Origin: Usnea hakonensis
Lineage: Eukaryota > Ascomycota > Lecanoromycetes > Lecanorales > Parmeliaceae
NCBI GenBank assembly: GCA_013423325.1
Contig: BLJB01000135.1
Location: forward strand, 49,026 to 113,025
Length of the DNA stretch: 64,000 nt
Direction: 5' to 3'
The notes beneath the pieces are model-generated. The model had not been told where the DNA came from. It did no database searches and saw only the letters and a program-made list of their open reading frames with translations. The position numbers were made by a program, and so were the translations under genes. Positions 32,905 through 44,821 of the stretch are shown here, piece by piece. Every line of letters begins with the position of its first letter. Positions within the stretch are counted from its first letter, which is position 1.

Positions 32905-35316
32905 GTTGGATTTTAGATGGTGAAATTCGAAGACAGTGTATCTTGAATCAAAGTTGAGGTTCAGCTCTACAATAGCGGAGAAGAGAAGTGCGTAGACAGG
33001 CAGGAGAGCGTTGCTCACCAAATAATTCAGGCTGGGTTGACTTCAGGTAATGAGATGTTGCAGCTGAAAGGGTAAATACCTTGCTACGCAATACCAGCGC
33101 CGTAACCGGGCACCGGAGCATTAAAAGGATGCCACGAATCAGTAGCCTTATGGATTGTCAAAGTCTTAGCGCCAAATTAAGTAAAGTAGGGTTAGGGTGT
33201 ACGAGTACATTGACTTGTGTAGCAAAGCCTGAAGTTGCAATTTAAAAACTCGTTGTACGTCTTTGCCACTTGAAACGTCTCACCGCTGATCATCCTGTGT
33301 GGAATCATACTACCTACCTCAGGAATGACCAGAAAATCCAAGCGTTCCTATAATTGTGCTGAGATTTTCATTGAATTCAATTGCGAACGCCCGAAGTCCC
33401 GTGCATTGCCTACTTTATGTACGTGGGGCAGCAATTGACACCCCTAAGGTAAAGTAATCAAACCCATCACATGAGGCTGTGCCATCCCTGACTCCACATG
33501 CAGATACCAAGGCTAGGATGATGCCGCTAGCAATGCGTTCTAGCTTGGATCATCAATATGTTGCATGGCACCCATGGATGGAATACTCAAGATGGAAACA
33601 TGTACCTCCTGATCAAGGTATCGGATAGAGTACAGGTCTACAGAGGTGTACTCCGATTGATGGGTATTTCATCCATGGGCGCAATTTGCTACCCATGAAT
33701 ATGAATAACCCAAGGGTAGCAAGCAAAAAATACAGTCTCACTTAACGGTGCCGGTATATGGATTCTTTATGTTCGATTCGAGATCGTCATCTCCGTGCTT
33801 GCTTACCTTGAATATAGTTTGTAGCCTTGTTAACCATTTTTAGCCTCTAAAATTGTGATGCCTCGATGATGCAGGCCGAACCTGGTGGTTGACCCTTGAA
33901 AGTTGACGTGCTTTGCTTGCGATGCTCTCTTTCTACGCCGCATTCTGCTCTAGATAGTAGGTTCGCAAATTCTTCAGGAGCGGCGTTTGGAGAGCCACCA
34001 ACCGCTTCTTCTTACCTTCCACGGGTCTAAAACTAGCTGCATATCAGATTTCAGCTCGTATCGTGCTATTTTGAGTGCCTGGAATCTTGTTTGCTAGCCG
34101 CTCGGTACGTAGTACCAAAGTAGCCTAGTGTAGCGCGGGACGGACGGTGAGCTGCGGGCTGAACTGCTGAACCACTATTTTGAGTAAAAGCTGTACTATC
34201 AGCTCTAAATAATTCGACTACATATCAAAGGTATAAGGGTTTGATCAGCGATCGCGCAGCAAGCATGATGTGGACATGTGGTTGATTAGCATCCGGATTT
34301 GAAAGCTGACTGGTTCAATGTCGGGAGAAGGCGTGGTTGTCGGTGCAATACATCTGACTTGCATGAAGATTGCTCCTTTGAAAATGCAAACGTGTCAACA
34401 CGGCTCAACCAGCTTTTGCCTAATGCTGTCAGCATGCACTGGATTCAGCAATTTTGACACTGATGGTGCTACACGAACTTAATGCAGGGTTCGGGCGGTG
34501 CGGATGCATAAATCATAATAACAAGGCTGAGCAACGTTAGAGGACCCAAAGAATCAGTTATATTGTGAATGTCTTGACTGGTAGTGCTGCTTACGCCCTG
34601 AAATGTAACCCTCCGACAGACGGTAATGGAATAGGTACTTGGGACAAGGGTTCAGTCCTCCGGATCCTTTTGTCAGGGCTCCATCGACGCCGAGTCTTTT
34701 ATATCCCCTGATACAATATGTCCAGGCTCTCCTGCAATCCGCAAGGTTGTCACCTCATCATGCCGCGCACTTGGCTTGTACCTTGCTGACGAGGGACGAG
34801 GCTCAGTATGGGTCATGATCGAAGCGGCTATCATGCCCTGCTACTAGGATAGTACTAGACCTTGGAATATAACATGGGGCATGAAAATGCCTCATTTTTC
34901 CTATGAGATGACTACCCAATCAGGATTGTTTTCAACAAGAAACTTTATTGAAAGTATCAGGACGTTCTATGCATACAACAACGCCGGTAGCGATAGCGGT
35001 CGTCACAGCCGCCCCTAGCCTATCAAAATATGACGCTTGGGTACTAAAACACTCCTTGATGATACTCTGCTGATCCTTGCGGATCTCTTGAGATTTCATG
35101 TAACAATGTTACCGCATTGCGGCATTTTCTTGGATCACAATGGTAGCCTCAAAAACACAGGTTCAGCTCGAACCAAGCATTTCAGGGTTACCTTATGCGT
35201 GTGATATGCCATTGATAAACTAAAGAGCGCCCGCATTCCTCATGCTGCAAACGTTCTAACAGTTATTGCTAGACCCTATTTACCATATATATTAAGAACC
35301 GGTCTAGACTGATACA
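32905..35316. other. Intergenic 2.4 kb between divergent genes
   Basis: No coding frame of note. Base composition alternates without clear repeats. Promoters of the P450 and of the seven-helix protein gene must lie at its two ends. Confidence 0.4.
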
Positions 35317-37099
35317 ATGGCATCATCAGTAGATCTATCTTCTTACGAGAATTTCCCTCTTCATGCGCCTCCACCTGGGCAAATCTCAAATTTTGACAAC
35401 GCCGAAAGTCGAGGACCCGCCGTCATCATCCTCTGTTCCGTTTTCATTGGCATAATGTGGCCTATATTCATATTGAGGCTCTACAGCAAAGTGTTCGTCA
35501 TTCGTCGGTTCGGGTGGGATGACGGTAAGCCAGATCCACTCCCAGCCATACGCTTGCTTACGTATCAGGATAGCCTCCGCCATCGTTGCTGTAGTTTGTA
35601 CCACTCTTTCCAGTCCGCCGATGACAGCAACTCTGACTTCCGCTAGGCGAGCGCAACAGCATTCGCCGCGGGCATAATATGGAGTATAAATGACAAGTTT
35701 TTTGGACCGCATGAATGGGACGTTCGAGCAGTACTGCTTACGGAGCATTCGCTGAAAGTCAGTACTCACTGAAAGTGAAGCTTCCTTGCTAATCATATAC
35801 CACCAGATAACTTTCTTAATATCCCCACTCTACTCACTCACCATGCTCTTTGTAAAAATGGCTTTATTTCTGCTTTACTACCGCTTCTTCGCCATTGACC
35901 GCTGGACAAGGATCGGTATTTATTCTGGAATGTGTATTACCTCCTGCTTCTACCTCGCGACTTTCACGGCCCAGCTCGTTCTCTGCATTCCCAGACCACA
36001 AGAGAAATGGACGTCGCTGACGTGCGTGGAGCGATGTTCTCGGGGAGATGGATTAGGCGACGTTCATGGCGTCTTTGGCTTGGTATCGGATCTTTACATC
36101 TTCGTATTGCCACTCCCTGTCTTATATCGACTACAAATGTCATTCAAAAAGAAGATAGGAATCACCGCCACATTTCTCACAGGTTTGTTGTAAGTTCAAA
36201 TTCTCCAAGTCTATGCCACGTGCTAGGAAATTCTTCGATCTATGTCCCTATATATATTGATATAAAGTGCAGAGCAGTTGTTGCTAGCTCGATTGGTCTG
36301 TACTACCGTGTTCCGGAGTCAAATGGTACGGACGTTACTTGGAATGAGCCCCCGGCTGCTGGTCTGGCGTGAGTGATCTCAAGATAGCTTACACTTTCTT
36401 TCCGATGCATTGAAGGGGATGATGTATCATGCTAAGGTATTTTATCGAAGTGTTGTCGAAGCAGCCGTTGGAGTCATCTGTGGCTCAGTGCCATACCTTC
36501 CAGCATATGTCCGTCGCCACTCCGCCAAGTTCTCCCCTATTATCCGGTTTCTACAAAGTGTACGTTCTGGCTGCAGGTCTAGGCTGAAGAAAAAACATAC
36601 GAAACAGCAGCCTGACGTAGGAGGCCATGGCTCACAGCAAACAACTCCTCAGATGGTTCAGGTTGAGACTGGAGTTTTAGGGTCAATCCAAGGGTAAATA
36701 GAACCCTCTCTTCTTTTGCCTCTCCATACTTCAGGACACCACTAAGTCGATGATAGAGAGGGAAGGTTTTTGGACTCTCGAAGAACACCAAGAATCCGGG
36801 GTCCCCGATCCGCAGCTCATCTTTCCAGGAGCGAAACAAACAATAACGATACCGGCTCAACAAGACGCGAGTACTACGAGATGACAGATCCTTCCCAGGA
36901 AGAGAACCAGCTCGAAAACATCACAGGTAGTATCATTTCATCTCACCGCCCGGCACATGACAGAGAAGGTTCTGTGGGACTCACGGAAACCACTGCTACC
37001 AAACCATCCTCTCGACGTGGGTACTGGGACATGATGAGCCTGTTCCGCTCTACCAACAGAGACTCTACAAAACAGTCTGCAACAAGTCCGACATCCTAG
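35317..37099 (+). CDS. Seven-helix membrane protein, PTH11/SAT4 (rhodopsin-like) family
   Basis: Seven exons give 466 residues with all phases closing: 35317-35524, 35574-35612, 35660-35757, 35807-36189, 36273-36368, 36451-36693 and 36766-37099. Helix landmarks: AVIILCSVFIGIMWPIFILR then LYSKVFVIRRFGWDD, ASAIVAVVCTTLS, FFGPHEWDV, ISPLYSLTMLFVKMALFLLY then YRFFAIDRW, SDLYIFVLPLPVLYRLQM, IGITATFLTGLL and VVEAAVGVICGSVPYLPAY. FGWDD and the HEWDV segment are typical of this fungal family, whose members include putative G-protein-coupled receptors and the satratoxin-cluster protein SAT4. The cytoplasmic tail is polar with several serines and a late EYYEM. The second intron uses an unusual GTCCGC donor and is the weakest join. 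Confidence 0.78.
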
Positions 37100-39027
37100 T
37101 CCTGCTCTCCAGGACACGCTGTCTAGTCGCATTGTCACATCGATGGATGTTTTATGGTGATCAGCTTTCCGACGGGCGAATGTCATCGAGCTGCAATGAT
37201 CGGTACAAAAGTGGCAAGAAACCACGCGGGCTCAAAGCTGTAGGGTATTAAAACATTAGGTGTGTCTGAGTGGATTGAGAAGGTTCGGCCGAAGGGCGGT
37301 CCAAAAGTGAAACTTATGAAGTACACTAAAGGGTCGTTCGAAGGCAAGACGCATATGTTATATAAAGCTCCTGTATTCACGAGTGTAGCTCGTCGGGCCT
37401 TTTGCTGTACGGCGATGTGATCTTGCAGAGCTCGATGTAAAAAAAAATTGATATTCAACGTTGTTGATTAACCGACCGAAAAAATCACATTGTATCCATG
37501 ATGAGTGGTCTTAATAAAAGCAGTTCCTGGTCGCCAATTGGAACTGCGCTCATTGCCTGCTGCCAAGGCCTTCTTTTACGATTAATTCGATTTGCCCGTC
37601 TTGAATCCTCGGTTGCGTTTCTAAACTATCCACTTCTACTTCCTGCAACCTCTCAATATTCGACATTCACTTCATTCAACCGGATCCACATTTCCCGCGG
37701 CGGCAAGACTTAGGTCCCGGTCCCAGAATCCCCAGCTCCTCTCTTAGAGACCTCCAATTCGAAAGCGTTCATCCACCATGCCTGAAGGAAATCATCTCGA
37801 CCGAGCATCCACTCAAGCGCGCCTGCAACAAGGTCACTGGAAATTTCCAGTCGCGAATTCATCACTAATGACCAACGCTACCGGTAATGGGCCTCCAAAT
37901 CCCTTGACCCGTCTTCGAAGCTGCAGTATTGTCCCTCCTACCTAACCTTTTACTTCAAAGCCCACCCAAGACCGGCGTTCGAAATCGAAGGTGTACCACC
38001 CTAAGGGTTAATGGGAGAAATTGACTATCTGCGACGACTACGATATCGATTTAGATGTCGCAAGAGCCTTTTCGGATTGGTGATACTGGAGTGGTGGACC
38101 GACTTCGAGAGAGAGGCCAGACTGTTTGTGGGTGTTGAGGCAGATGATTCACGGACATCAAACGGCCCTCATTTTCTAAATGGGTTGAATAGATGAGCGC
38201 ACTTATTTAGTAGGTAGATAGTTTTCTTTGGGAAGGACCAAGTTCTGTCTCACCAGCAAATTTAGACTTCTTCTTCTTCTTCTTCTTCGAGCCACATCAC
38301 CCTCTCACAATTGCCGTACTACTTACACACACACTCTCTCTCTCTTTACCCTCTTCCACCGCCAAATGATCAAAAGATCGTTCGTCATCTCATATAAGCA
38401 CCATCTTCGGTAATCTTAGGAATAATGATTTCAAAAAAAAATGAGAGCCAGTTTGTTCGCCATACTTGCACAGTTTTTGCAAACGACACGGCGCTCTCGT
38501 CCTTTTTTCTTTCTCAGAGCCGCTGCGGAGTTGGGCAGGGGTTCTTATGATCCGCCATGATTACGCAGGTTGTGGCTGTCCTTGCATGTGATGGAGGACC
38601 ATGAGCTTTGGATTCGAGGATCGGCATGTTTACGGCATTTTATATGATTCTCTCGTAGGCATCAGTCAGTCTAGAGATCTTTGAGATCGAGCCCACACAC
38701 AAGCCTTTATCTTTTACATGAGTAAAGGTGCTAAAGGCTGTTCCTAATTGTATATTAGTCCCACACCTCAGCTTACCAAGCTCGGGTCATGTGCCAACTT
38801 CCGTGAACTCCTTTTATGCGATGTGGAAGAGATATCTTGAAAGTCAACGACTGATTAAGAATGGTCATTAACATTAAGACAATAGAGTTCAGCTGTAGCG
38901 CAGTCCTTATTGTTATTATCATCATCAAGGTCTATACGACAAGAACTTCAGTGTATGAAAATCAAGGAGATCATTACGTTCCAGATAGCCAACAAGATCG
39001 CAAATGTTTCGCTGCCGACTTGGTTTA
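37100..39027. other. Intergenic with CTT and CT microsatellites
   Basis: No gene supported. A (ctt)n run is at about 38266-38288 and an acac/ctct run at about 38326-38345. Confidence 0.45.
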
Positions 39028-41193
39028 TTACAGAAAGCCGATAAGGGCTTGCCCGTGATCAGAGCCAACATCAGGTTTGTAAAGATCCTGGAAATTCTCG
39101 ACCGCACACCCCACGCATCGATAGACGATCCGCCCTCTTTCATACGTCTGACCTGCAAGGAACAACGCCCAGGAGTGGTCTTCACTAACCGGTAAAAATA
39201 TTGGATAGTCTTTGCTCATTGGCTTGGAAAACACGTCCGCAGACCAGATCGAGGGTTTGATATTAACAACCTGGGCAACTTTGTCGTGACCGGGGCATTG
39301 ATTGGGCTCAACCCGGCTTTTCAGCAGAGCATTCAGAACGTCAAGTATACCAACACTACCTGCAATTGATCCATGTAACCAGGCAGTGAAGCATATATCT
39401 GGCTCACCGAGATGCAGTGGTGTGCCAAGACTCAGGTACAATGGTAGATCTGGAGCTGAGTGCTCGGGATCTCCAACCCGAGGCATATCGAGCCTCTGCA
39501 ACGCACTCAAATTGCTATCGGTCGATTCGACATCAAGCTCATGTTTATCAAGAATAGGCACATTTGCCGCTCTGATAGAACCGTCTTCAAGGACCTTAAC
39601 ATTAGCCCAGAAGTAGTCAATACACACGAGCGGAAGCTCTTCCTTGAGGACGCTCATGTTCAAAAGCAAAGCCGGAACGATGCCATAAATGCCATTCCGC
39701 CACGCTATAATGTTTGTAGGTTTACGCTGGATATGTTTGTGGAATCCTGGATGTTCATAGGCTGCGTGAACAACCGCAAGATTTACAACTGCCTCGCCTA
39801 ACATAATCGACGAGCTTGAGCCTTCTGCTCTATCGACAACGTTGCACATCTCCAATAACCATTCCGATGAGTTGAGCTCCAACATGGTGGCATGGTGAAC
39901 CTGCTTGAAGCTCGTTGGCGCAAATCGGCTCACCATGGAAATCACGATCGATGCCGTAATAGCTCGAAATCGAGCTAGCTCTTTGTAATGGGCTTTGGGT
40001 TTGATGATGTTCTTGCTTTTGCCCCTGACACGATCGAGGTACTGCTCGTTCGCAATTCGATTATAGCATGGCGCAACGAATTCTGTGCATTCCGAGAAAT
40101 GAATGGACGCCAAGCTCATGGCAATCGCTTTTGGTGACTCATCGACGTGTTTCCACTGGTATTTGGCGCTGATGGAATAACCCGGGACGAATGTCATTGA
40201 AAGGTGCTCTTCAATGTACTTGAACACCCATTCAAAATCCTCTTGGAGGACTGCGGGATGCAGGTCTGGCGCGTTACCCAAAGCACCCAGCAGCATCGAA
40301 CCTGAGGTCTTGAATTGATAATGAAGGATTGGTGGGATATTTGGAAGCTGTTGAAGCTCTTGCATCATAGTGTCCGTTTCAGACAAACCTCCTAGAACTA
40401 GCGTCAAGGTCTTGGGGCCATTGGAACGAGGTGGAAGTCCATTACCACTCCAGGTCTGTATGCTACTGATCCTGTAACCGACTGCCTTCAGGCAAGCTGC
40501 AATCCGAGCAACACAGCCGCTCCGTGTGCGATACTCTTGTACTTCGTCTTTGGCGATCCATTTCAGGAGACCAGCAATCATGTCTGTTTCGCCACCAAAA
40601 TCATCATCATAGTCGGGATCTGATTGTTTTAGTGTACTGTAGCGCCATCCTTGATATGCCTCGGGTAGTTCTCTCCTACGTATCGTATCAAGGAACATAT
40701 GGGGCCATCCTCGAGACGCTCCCTCATTAATGATCTTCTGAAGGTTCGAATCTTCCATGATTTGACTTTGTAGTGCATCTGTCACTGGGCTCGCCTGTCC
40801 AAATAGATATGGTAGGAGGAAGCGATTAAAAAGGCGAGCGGCGGTCAAAACTCCACACTCATGCGAGAGAGCGCATATAGTGGTCCCAATGAGCTGTGTG
40901 CATATATCCCCCCCAAAGGACTCCTTAGCATTACCGATCTCGGCGATTAGATGCCCGCCACTTGTAAATACATGACCTCTGACAGGCAGCAGACGTAGAG
41001 TCTGATCAAATTTCAGCTCTTTAATTCTGTGCCGCAAAGGATTGGGGATTTTGGATAGCAGAAACATGACTCCATCTAATCCCCCCATCCATCCGTAGAC
41101 TGCTCGAGCAGCAGAGTAGGTATTGACCACATCTTGTGTTTGGACTTGAGTCTGTATCAACGATCCTGTATTCGTTCTCCACACGAGAGTCAT
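39028..41193 (-). CDS. Large protein of unknown function
   Basis: Single exon of 721 residues starting at ATG 41193 (MTLVWRTNTGSLIQTQ). It is soluble by eye, with no signal peptide or clear membrane helix, and mixed alpha-rich composition. I recognise no domain. Noticeable segments are WMGGLDGVMFLLSKIPNP near the start, LTLVLGGLSETDTMMQEL, a repeated aromatic stretch in VCIDYFWANVKVLEDGS, DHSWALFLAGQTYERGRIVY and a final YRCVGCAVENF. An intact 2.2-kb frame without introns or nonsense codons argues strongly for a real gene. No neighbour suggests a role; flanking DNA is gene-poor on both sides. Confidence 0.72.
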   Translation of the reverse strand: MTLVWRTNTGSLIQTQVQTQDVVNTYSAARAVYGWMGGLDGVMFLLSKIPNPLRHRIKELKFDQTLRLLPVRGHVFTSGGHLIAEIGNAKESFGGDICTQLIGTTICALSHECGVLTAARLFNRFLLPYLFGQASPVTDALQSQIMEDSNLQKIINEGASRGWPHMFLDTIRRRELPEAYQGWRYSTLKQSDPDYDDDFGGETDMIAGLLKWIAKDEVQEYRTRSGCVARIAACLKAVGYRISSIQTWSGNGLPPRSNGPKTLTLVLGGLSETDTMMQELQQLPNIPPILHYQFKTSGSMLLGALGNAPDLHPAVLQEDFEWVFKYIEEHLSMTFVPGYSISAKYQWKHVDESPKAIAMSLASIHFSECTEFVAPCYNRIANEQYLDRVRGKSKNIIKPKAHYKELARFRAITASIVISMVSRFAPTSFKQVHHATMLELNSSEWLLEMCNVVDRAEGSSSSIMLGEAVVNLAVVHAAYEHPGFHKHIQRKPTNIIAWRNGIYGIVPALLLNMSVLKEELPLVCIDYFWANVKVLEDGSIRAANVPILDKHELDVESTDSNLSALQRLDMPRVGDPEHSAPDLPLYLSLGTPLHLGEPDICFTAWLHGSIAGSVGILDVLNALLKSRVEPNQCPGHDKVAQVVNIKPSIWSADVFSKPMSKDYPIFLPVSEDHSWALFLAGQTYERGRIVYRCVGCAVENFQDLYKPDVGSDHGQALIGFL

Positions 41194-43370
41194 TCTAGAC
41201 GACTTCTCCAAAGTTATATTTCGATTCTTACAAGTCCCGAAACACCGACTACTGAGATTGAATAGAAAAAGCTTTGAAGGAACAGGCCGAAATGGTCATT
41301 GGATGTCAAATCGAAGGAAACAGCAGGGCCAGTATCTGCGATGGTGATGCTTTCGCGACTACTGAATTCTGTCCTCAAAGATCATGTAGCTTCGGGGAAT
41401 GGATTCAAATTTCCTATCGAGTTTCATCCTTTGCTTGCTTGAGCTTAGTTGAGCAGAGGGAAAACAGAAGCCTTTAGCACCTCCCATCGATCAAACCAGC
41501 TGTATCAATTCAGGATTAATTGCATGATATCTATTGCACCAGACACACGTTACTGCATGACGTCCAGCCCTGCACGCGTGAGGCTGTGAGGTGCTGACCG
41601 GCGAAAGCTGAGAACACCGAGGATCTGATCCAAAAAAGGCTAGCGTGTACGCAACTTTGGTGCCCAAGGCGCCCCAATTGATAGCAGTGGCAACCGAAGC
41701 GACCTTTAGGCAACAAGGCAACAAGGCAACGAGGCAACGTGTGAGCCTCCGCCACGTCATTTCTCAGAGACACCCCACTTGGGGCCCGCTATGTGCCGTA
41801 ATCGATGTACAAGTGAGATTGATGGCCCAAAAGCCTATGTTCGGTGTGCATCGCTAAGGGTCTAGAAACCGCCAAGGGTAAGTATCACCTAAGTATATGC
41901 GCGTTATCGGAGTCAGAATAGATACATTCAGCATATGCTGAGACTCCATCGGGAGTAAAATTAAGATCAAGGCTTCCAAACCCAAACCTCAGCCTAGCCA
42001 GCATTTTCTCAGCGTATACAAAGACCTCAGTAGGGGTGGAACGGACATACTCAGCATATGCTCTTAGCTCTACCCTTGCCGAGCTGCAACCCGCATTGCT
42101 GATCGACAATGCTCCTCTAGAGATCAATTAGTCTAAATAAATATATATGAAAAAAAAGGATATAGCCAAAGGGTATCTCGACACACAAAGTCCCATGCCA
42201 TCCAACCAACGCCAAATCACAATGAGTCAAAGTAGTGTAAAGTACACCCTTCGATTCACCGCTTTAAACTGTCTGCGGTAGCGAAACGTATCGTCAAGCA
42301 TCTCCTCTATGAAATCAAAACCCGATCCAGAGTGCTGATCATCGTCTCCATAAGCCGACACTTCGACCATTGAGGATGAGATTTTGATAGGCGACAGGTC
42401 GAGCGAGTTCCCTTCGTCAAACATATCCTCTGCACCCGTCTCAATTGAAAGTGCTGCCTCGTCCAGGGGTATTGTTTCTGGAAGTAGTTCACCGTCGGAT
42501 GATACGCGAGCTATAGTGTGCTGAGGAGCAGAGCTGATCATCAAATTGAAGGCTTGAGCTTTCTAGTCAGCTGGCTTCAAGTCTGCCGCCGATCCGTGGG
42601 AGAGAAAGCATCAAGATTTTGGGTACATGCCAGGTGGTTTTCCACAAGTGAATAGCTGGGAAGTCAGATTACGAAGGGTGCCATGTGATTTGCTTGATGG
42701 ACGAATGATGGATCAGGACATCAATAGTTATACCAGTGCCCAGTGACCATATCCAGACTGTGGTCGGTACTCCGTAGGTACTTTAGTCATTTCTTATCGC
42801 CACTAAGGTTCCATCACTGTTGAACGCTACCATTGAAATTCCATGTGTCGGGTCGTTCGATTTATTAAGGGATAATGAAGTTGGCGGACTCGCTGGTTGC
42901 GGAGCAGCGATATAGCTTCTCTATTTTAGAGCGTCTACTTATTCCTCCCAGATACTAGCAGTAGGTAATACTATTGTTTCTAGATAGTAGAGCCTCGCTA
43001 TTAGCTTAGAGTATGCACAAAGCTTGCGAATTGCTTGGCACTTTTTTTTCGAAAAATTCAACTAAAAGGTGATACTACTATATTTCAAGATCAATTAGGT
43101 AAAGTATATAGCTCTATGATTATAACGAATCTTAGAGAGGCCTATAGACTAGTATTCGTCGCTTCTTACTAAGGATCTCGGCCCCATCAAAAGATATTTC
43201 AAATAATAATGATGTTGATAAAAGGTATGATTTTTTGAAAAAAGTGCGCTAAAATTCGCAAGCTCTATGCATAAGCTAATAGTCTAAACCGCATACAGTC
43301 CCAAAAGCGTTTACGTCGATTCAAGAGGCCTCACCGGCGTAGTCCGGATCCATGCATCGCGCAGTCCTCA
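41194..43370. other. Gene-poor, AT-rich toward the right end
   Basis: Apart from the small minus frame 42227-42541, nothing is supported. caacaaggcaacaaggcaac at 41711-41730 is a short tandem repeat. 42830-43320 is visibly AT-rich with frequent tag/taa triplets and may be an eroded repeat. A TACTCCGTA copy lies at 42768-42776. GC content rises sharply at the STE14 gene. Confidence 0.4.
42227..42541 (-). CDS. Small acidic hypothetical protein
   Basis: A 104-residue frame with an ATG start and an acidic middle (IETGAEDMFDEGNSLDLSP and GSGFDFIEEMLDDTF), ending basic. No family recognised. A second minus frame at 41885-42127 contains AYAEYV, VYAEKM and AYAECI, a weak internal repetition, and could be a further exon. 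Support is only composition and the ATG. Confidence 0.3.
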   Translation of the reverse strand: MISSAPQHTIARVSSDGELLPETIPLDEAALSIETGAEDMFDEGNSLDLSPIKISSSMVEVSAYGDDDQHSGSGFDFIEEMLDDTFRYRRQFKAVNRRVYFTLL

Positions 43371-44352
43371 ATGGCGACCCAGACCCATAATCGTAGCCCC
43401 TGGGACCCACAAACCGACCACTCAAACGGCCACCCTCGAGACGCCCACCTCCACACCAACGGCCACTACTCCCCCACCGACCCTTCTCCGTCAAACTCCC
43501 CCTCATCCTCCAACTCCTCCTTCTCCTCCTCTCCCTCCTCCCCCCTCCCCGCCTCCCAAACCAACAACAACAACAAAGACCCCGCCGCCATCTCCCTCCG
43601 CGCCTTCGCCCTCGGCTTCACCCTCTCCTTCTCCCTCCTCGCAACCCTCCATCTTGTCCCCAGCACCCCCCTCTGGCGCCTCCCCTTCTTCTTCGTCCTC
43701 CTCTCCCTCTTCCACTTCCTCGAATTCTACACCACCGCGCTCTCCAACCCCCGCGCAGCCACCGTCTCCGCCTTCCTCCTCTCCAGCAACGGAAAAGCCT
43801 ACAACATCGCCCACGGCCTCGCCTTCCTCGAATGCTTCGTCCATCACCACTACTTCCCAACCACCTACGCCGACACCCTCGGATTCCCCGCCGCTTTGCA
43901 CACGCCATGGCTGGTCCTCGGCGCCGCAATGCTGCTTCTCGGTCAAGCCACCCGCACGACAGCCATGATGCACGCGGGCACCAATTTCAACCATCTGATA
44001 CAGCACGAGAAGAAAAAAGGCCACGTGCTCGTGACGGGCGGCATCTACCGCTATCTGCGACATCCGAGTTATTTTGGGTTCTTCTGGTGGGGTTTGGGGA
44101 CGCAGGTGGTGCTGGGCAACGCCGTGTGTTTGGTCGGGTATGCGGTGGTGCTGCGGCGGTTTTTCAGGAGGAGGATCGAGAGTATGTTTGTCTACACCGG
44201 TTCGAAAGGGGGTTCTGCGGGGCAAACGGGTGGACATTTTGCTGACAAGGTGAATCCGCGCAGGAGAGGAAACGCTGCTTGTCGGCTTCTTTGGTATGGA
44301 CTATGTACGATATAGGGACGGGACGAGGGTTGGGATACCTTTTGTCTCATAG
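43371..44352 (+). CDS. STE14: Protein-S-isoprenylcysteine O-methyltransferase
   Basis: ER membrane enzyme that methylates the C-terminal prenylcysteine of CAAX proteins such as Ras and a-factor-like pheromones, using S-adenosylmethionine. Exons 43371-44181 and 44264-44352 (82-bp intron GTATGT...CGCGCAG) give 299 residues. After a Ser/Pro/Asn-rich N-terminus of about 75 residues come several membrane helices. The catalytic block follows: MHAGTNFNHLIQHEKKKGHV then LVTGGIYRYLRHPSYFGFFW. The end, restored by the intron, reads RREIE-type helix RRRIEREETLLVGFFGMDYV then YRDGTRVGIPFV, the family signature. Unspliced, the C-terminus would be lost. Third positions are very C-rich compared with its flanks. 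Confidence 0.93.
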
Positions 44353-44397
44353 AAATGGCTGGTCGTGAGATTTGAAAAGGTGCATAAGGGACATGGT

Positions 44398-44603
44398 ACT
44401 TGAAGAGGTTACAGCTGGAACGTTATCTTAATGCATCTAGACGGGGCATCCGCATGGAGGTGTGATACCTGAAGGGACTACCATCGGAGCGTTGATATAA
44501 TGCATCTAGAGGAGCATTCGCATGGAGGTGTGATACCTGAAGGAGCTACAGCTGAGCTGTGATGTTAATTAAATGCATCTAGAGGGAACATTTGCATAGA
44601 GGC
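44398..44603. repeat. Three imperfect tandem repeats of about 63-75 bp
   Basis: Units start at about 44398, 44461 and 44529. Each contains the core ac(c)tgaag...cta, aatgcatctagag/acgg, then gcatccgcatggagg or variants, and units 2 and 3 begin tgtgatacctgaagg. They lie just past the STE14 stop, in its 3' region. Divergence of the third unit is highest. Confidence 0.75.
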
Positions 44604-44821
44604 ACATGCCTGGATAATGAAGAGCATAGATGAACGATACCCTTGTATTAATAAGGAGCCCAAAGCCTCATTCCCCGCAAAATAAATACAAACGACGACC
44701 TCCCTGCACCAACAGCACGCAAACGCCAATGCAGACCCACGTTACATCCCATACCTCCCTTTCCAGCACCGCAATAGCCAGGCCCAAAGGAAGCGTAGCA
44801 AGTCCTCCCTGAAAACCCATT

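Noticed and set aside
31134..37099. Secondary-metabolite gene cluster around the P450
   Set aside because: Only a P450 and a membrane protein; no backbone synthase, transporter or pathway regulator in the window.
43503..44237. Antisense frame of 244 residues opposite STE14
   Set aside because: Low-complexity Glu/Gly/Val product produced by the C-rich third positions of the STE14 gene on the other strand.
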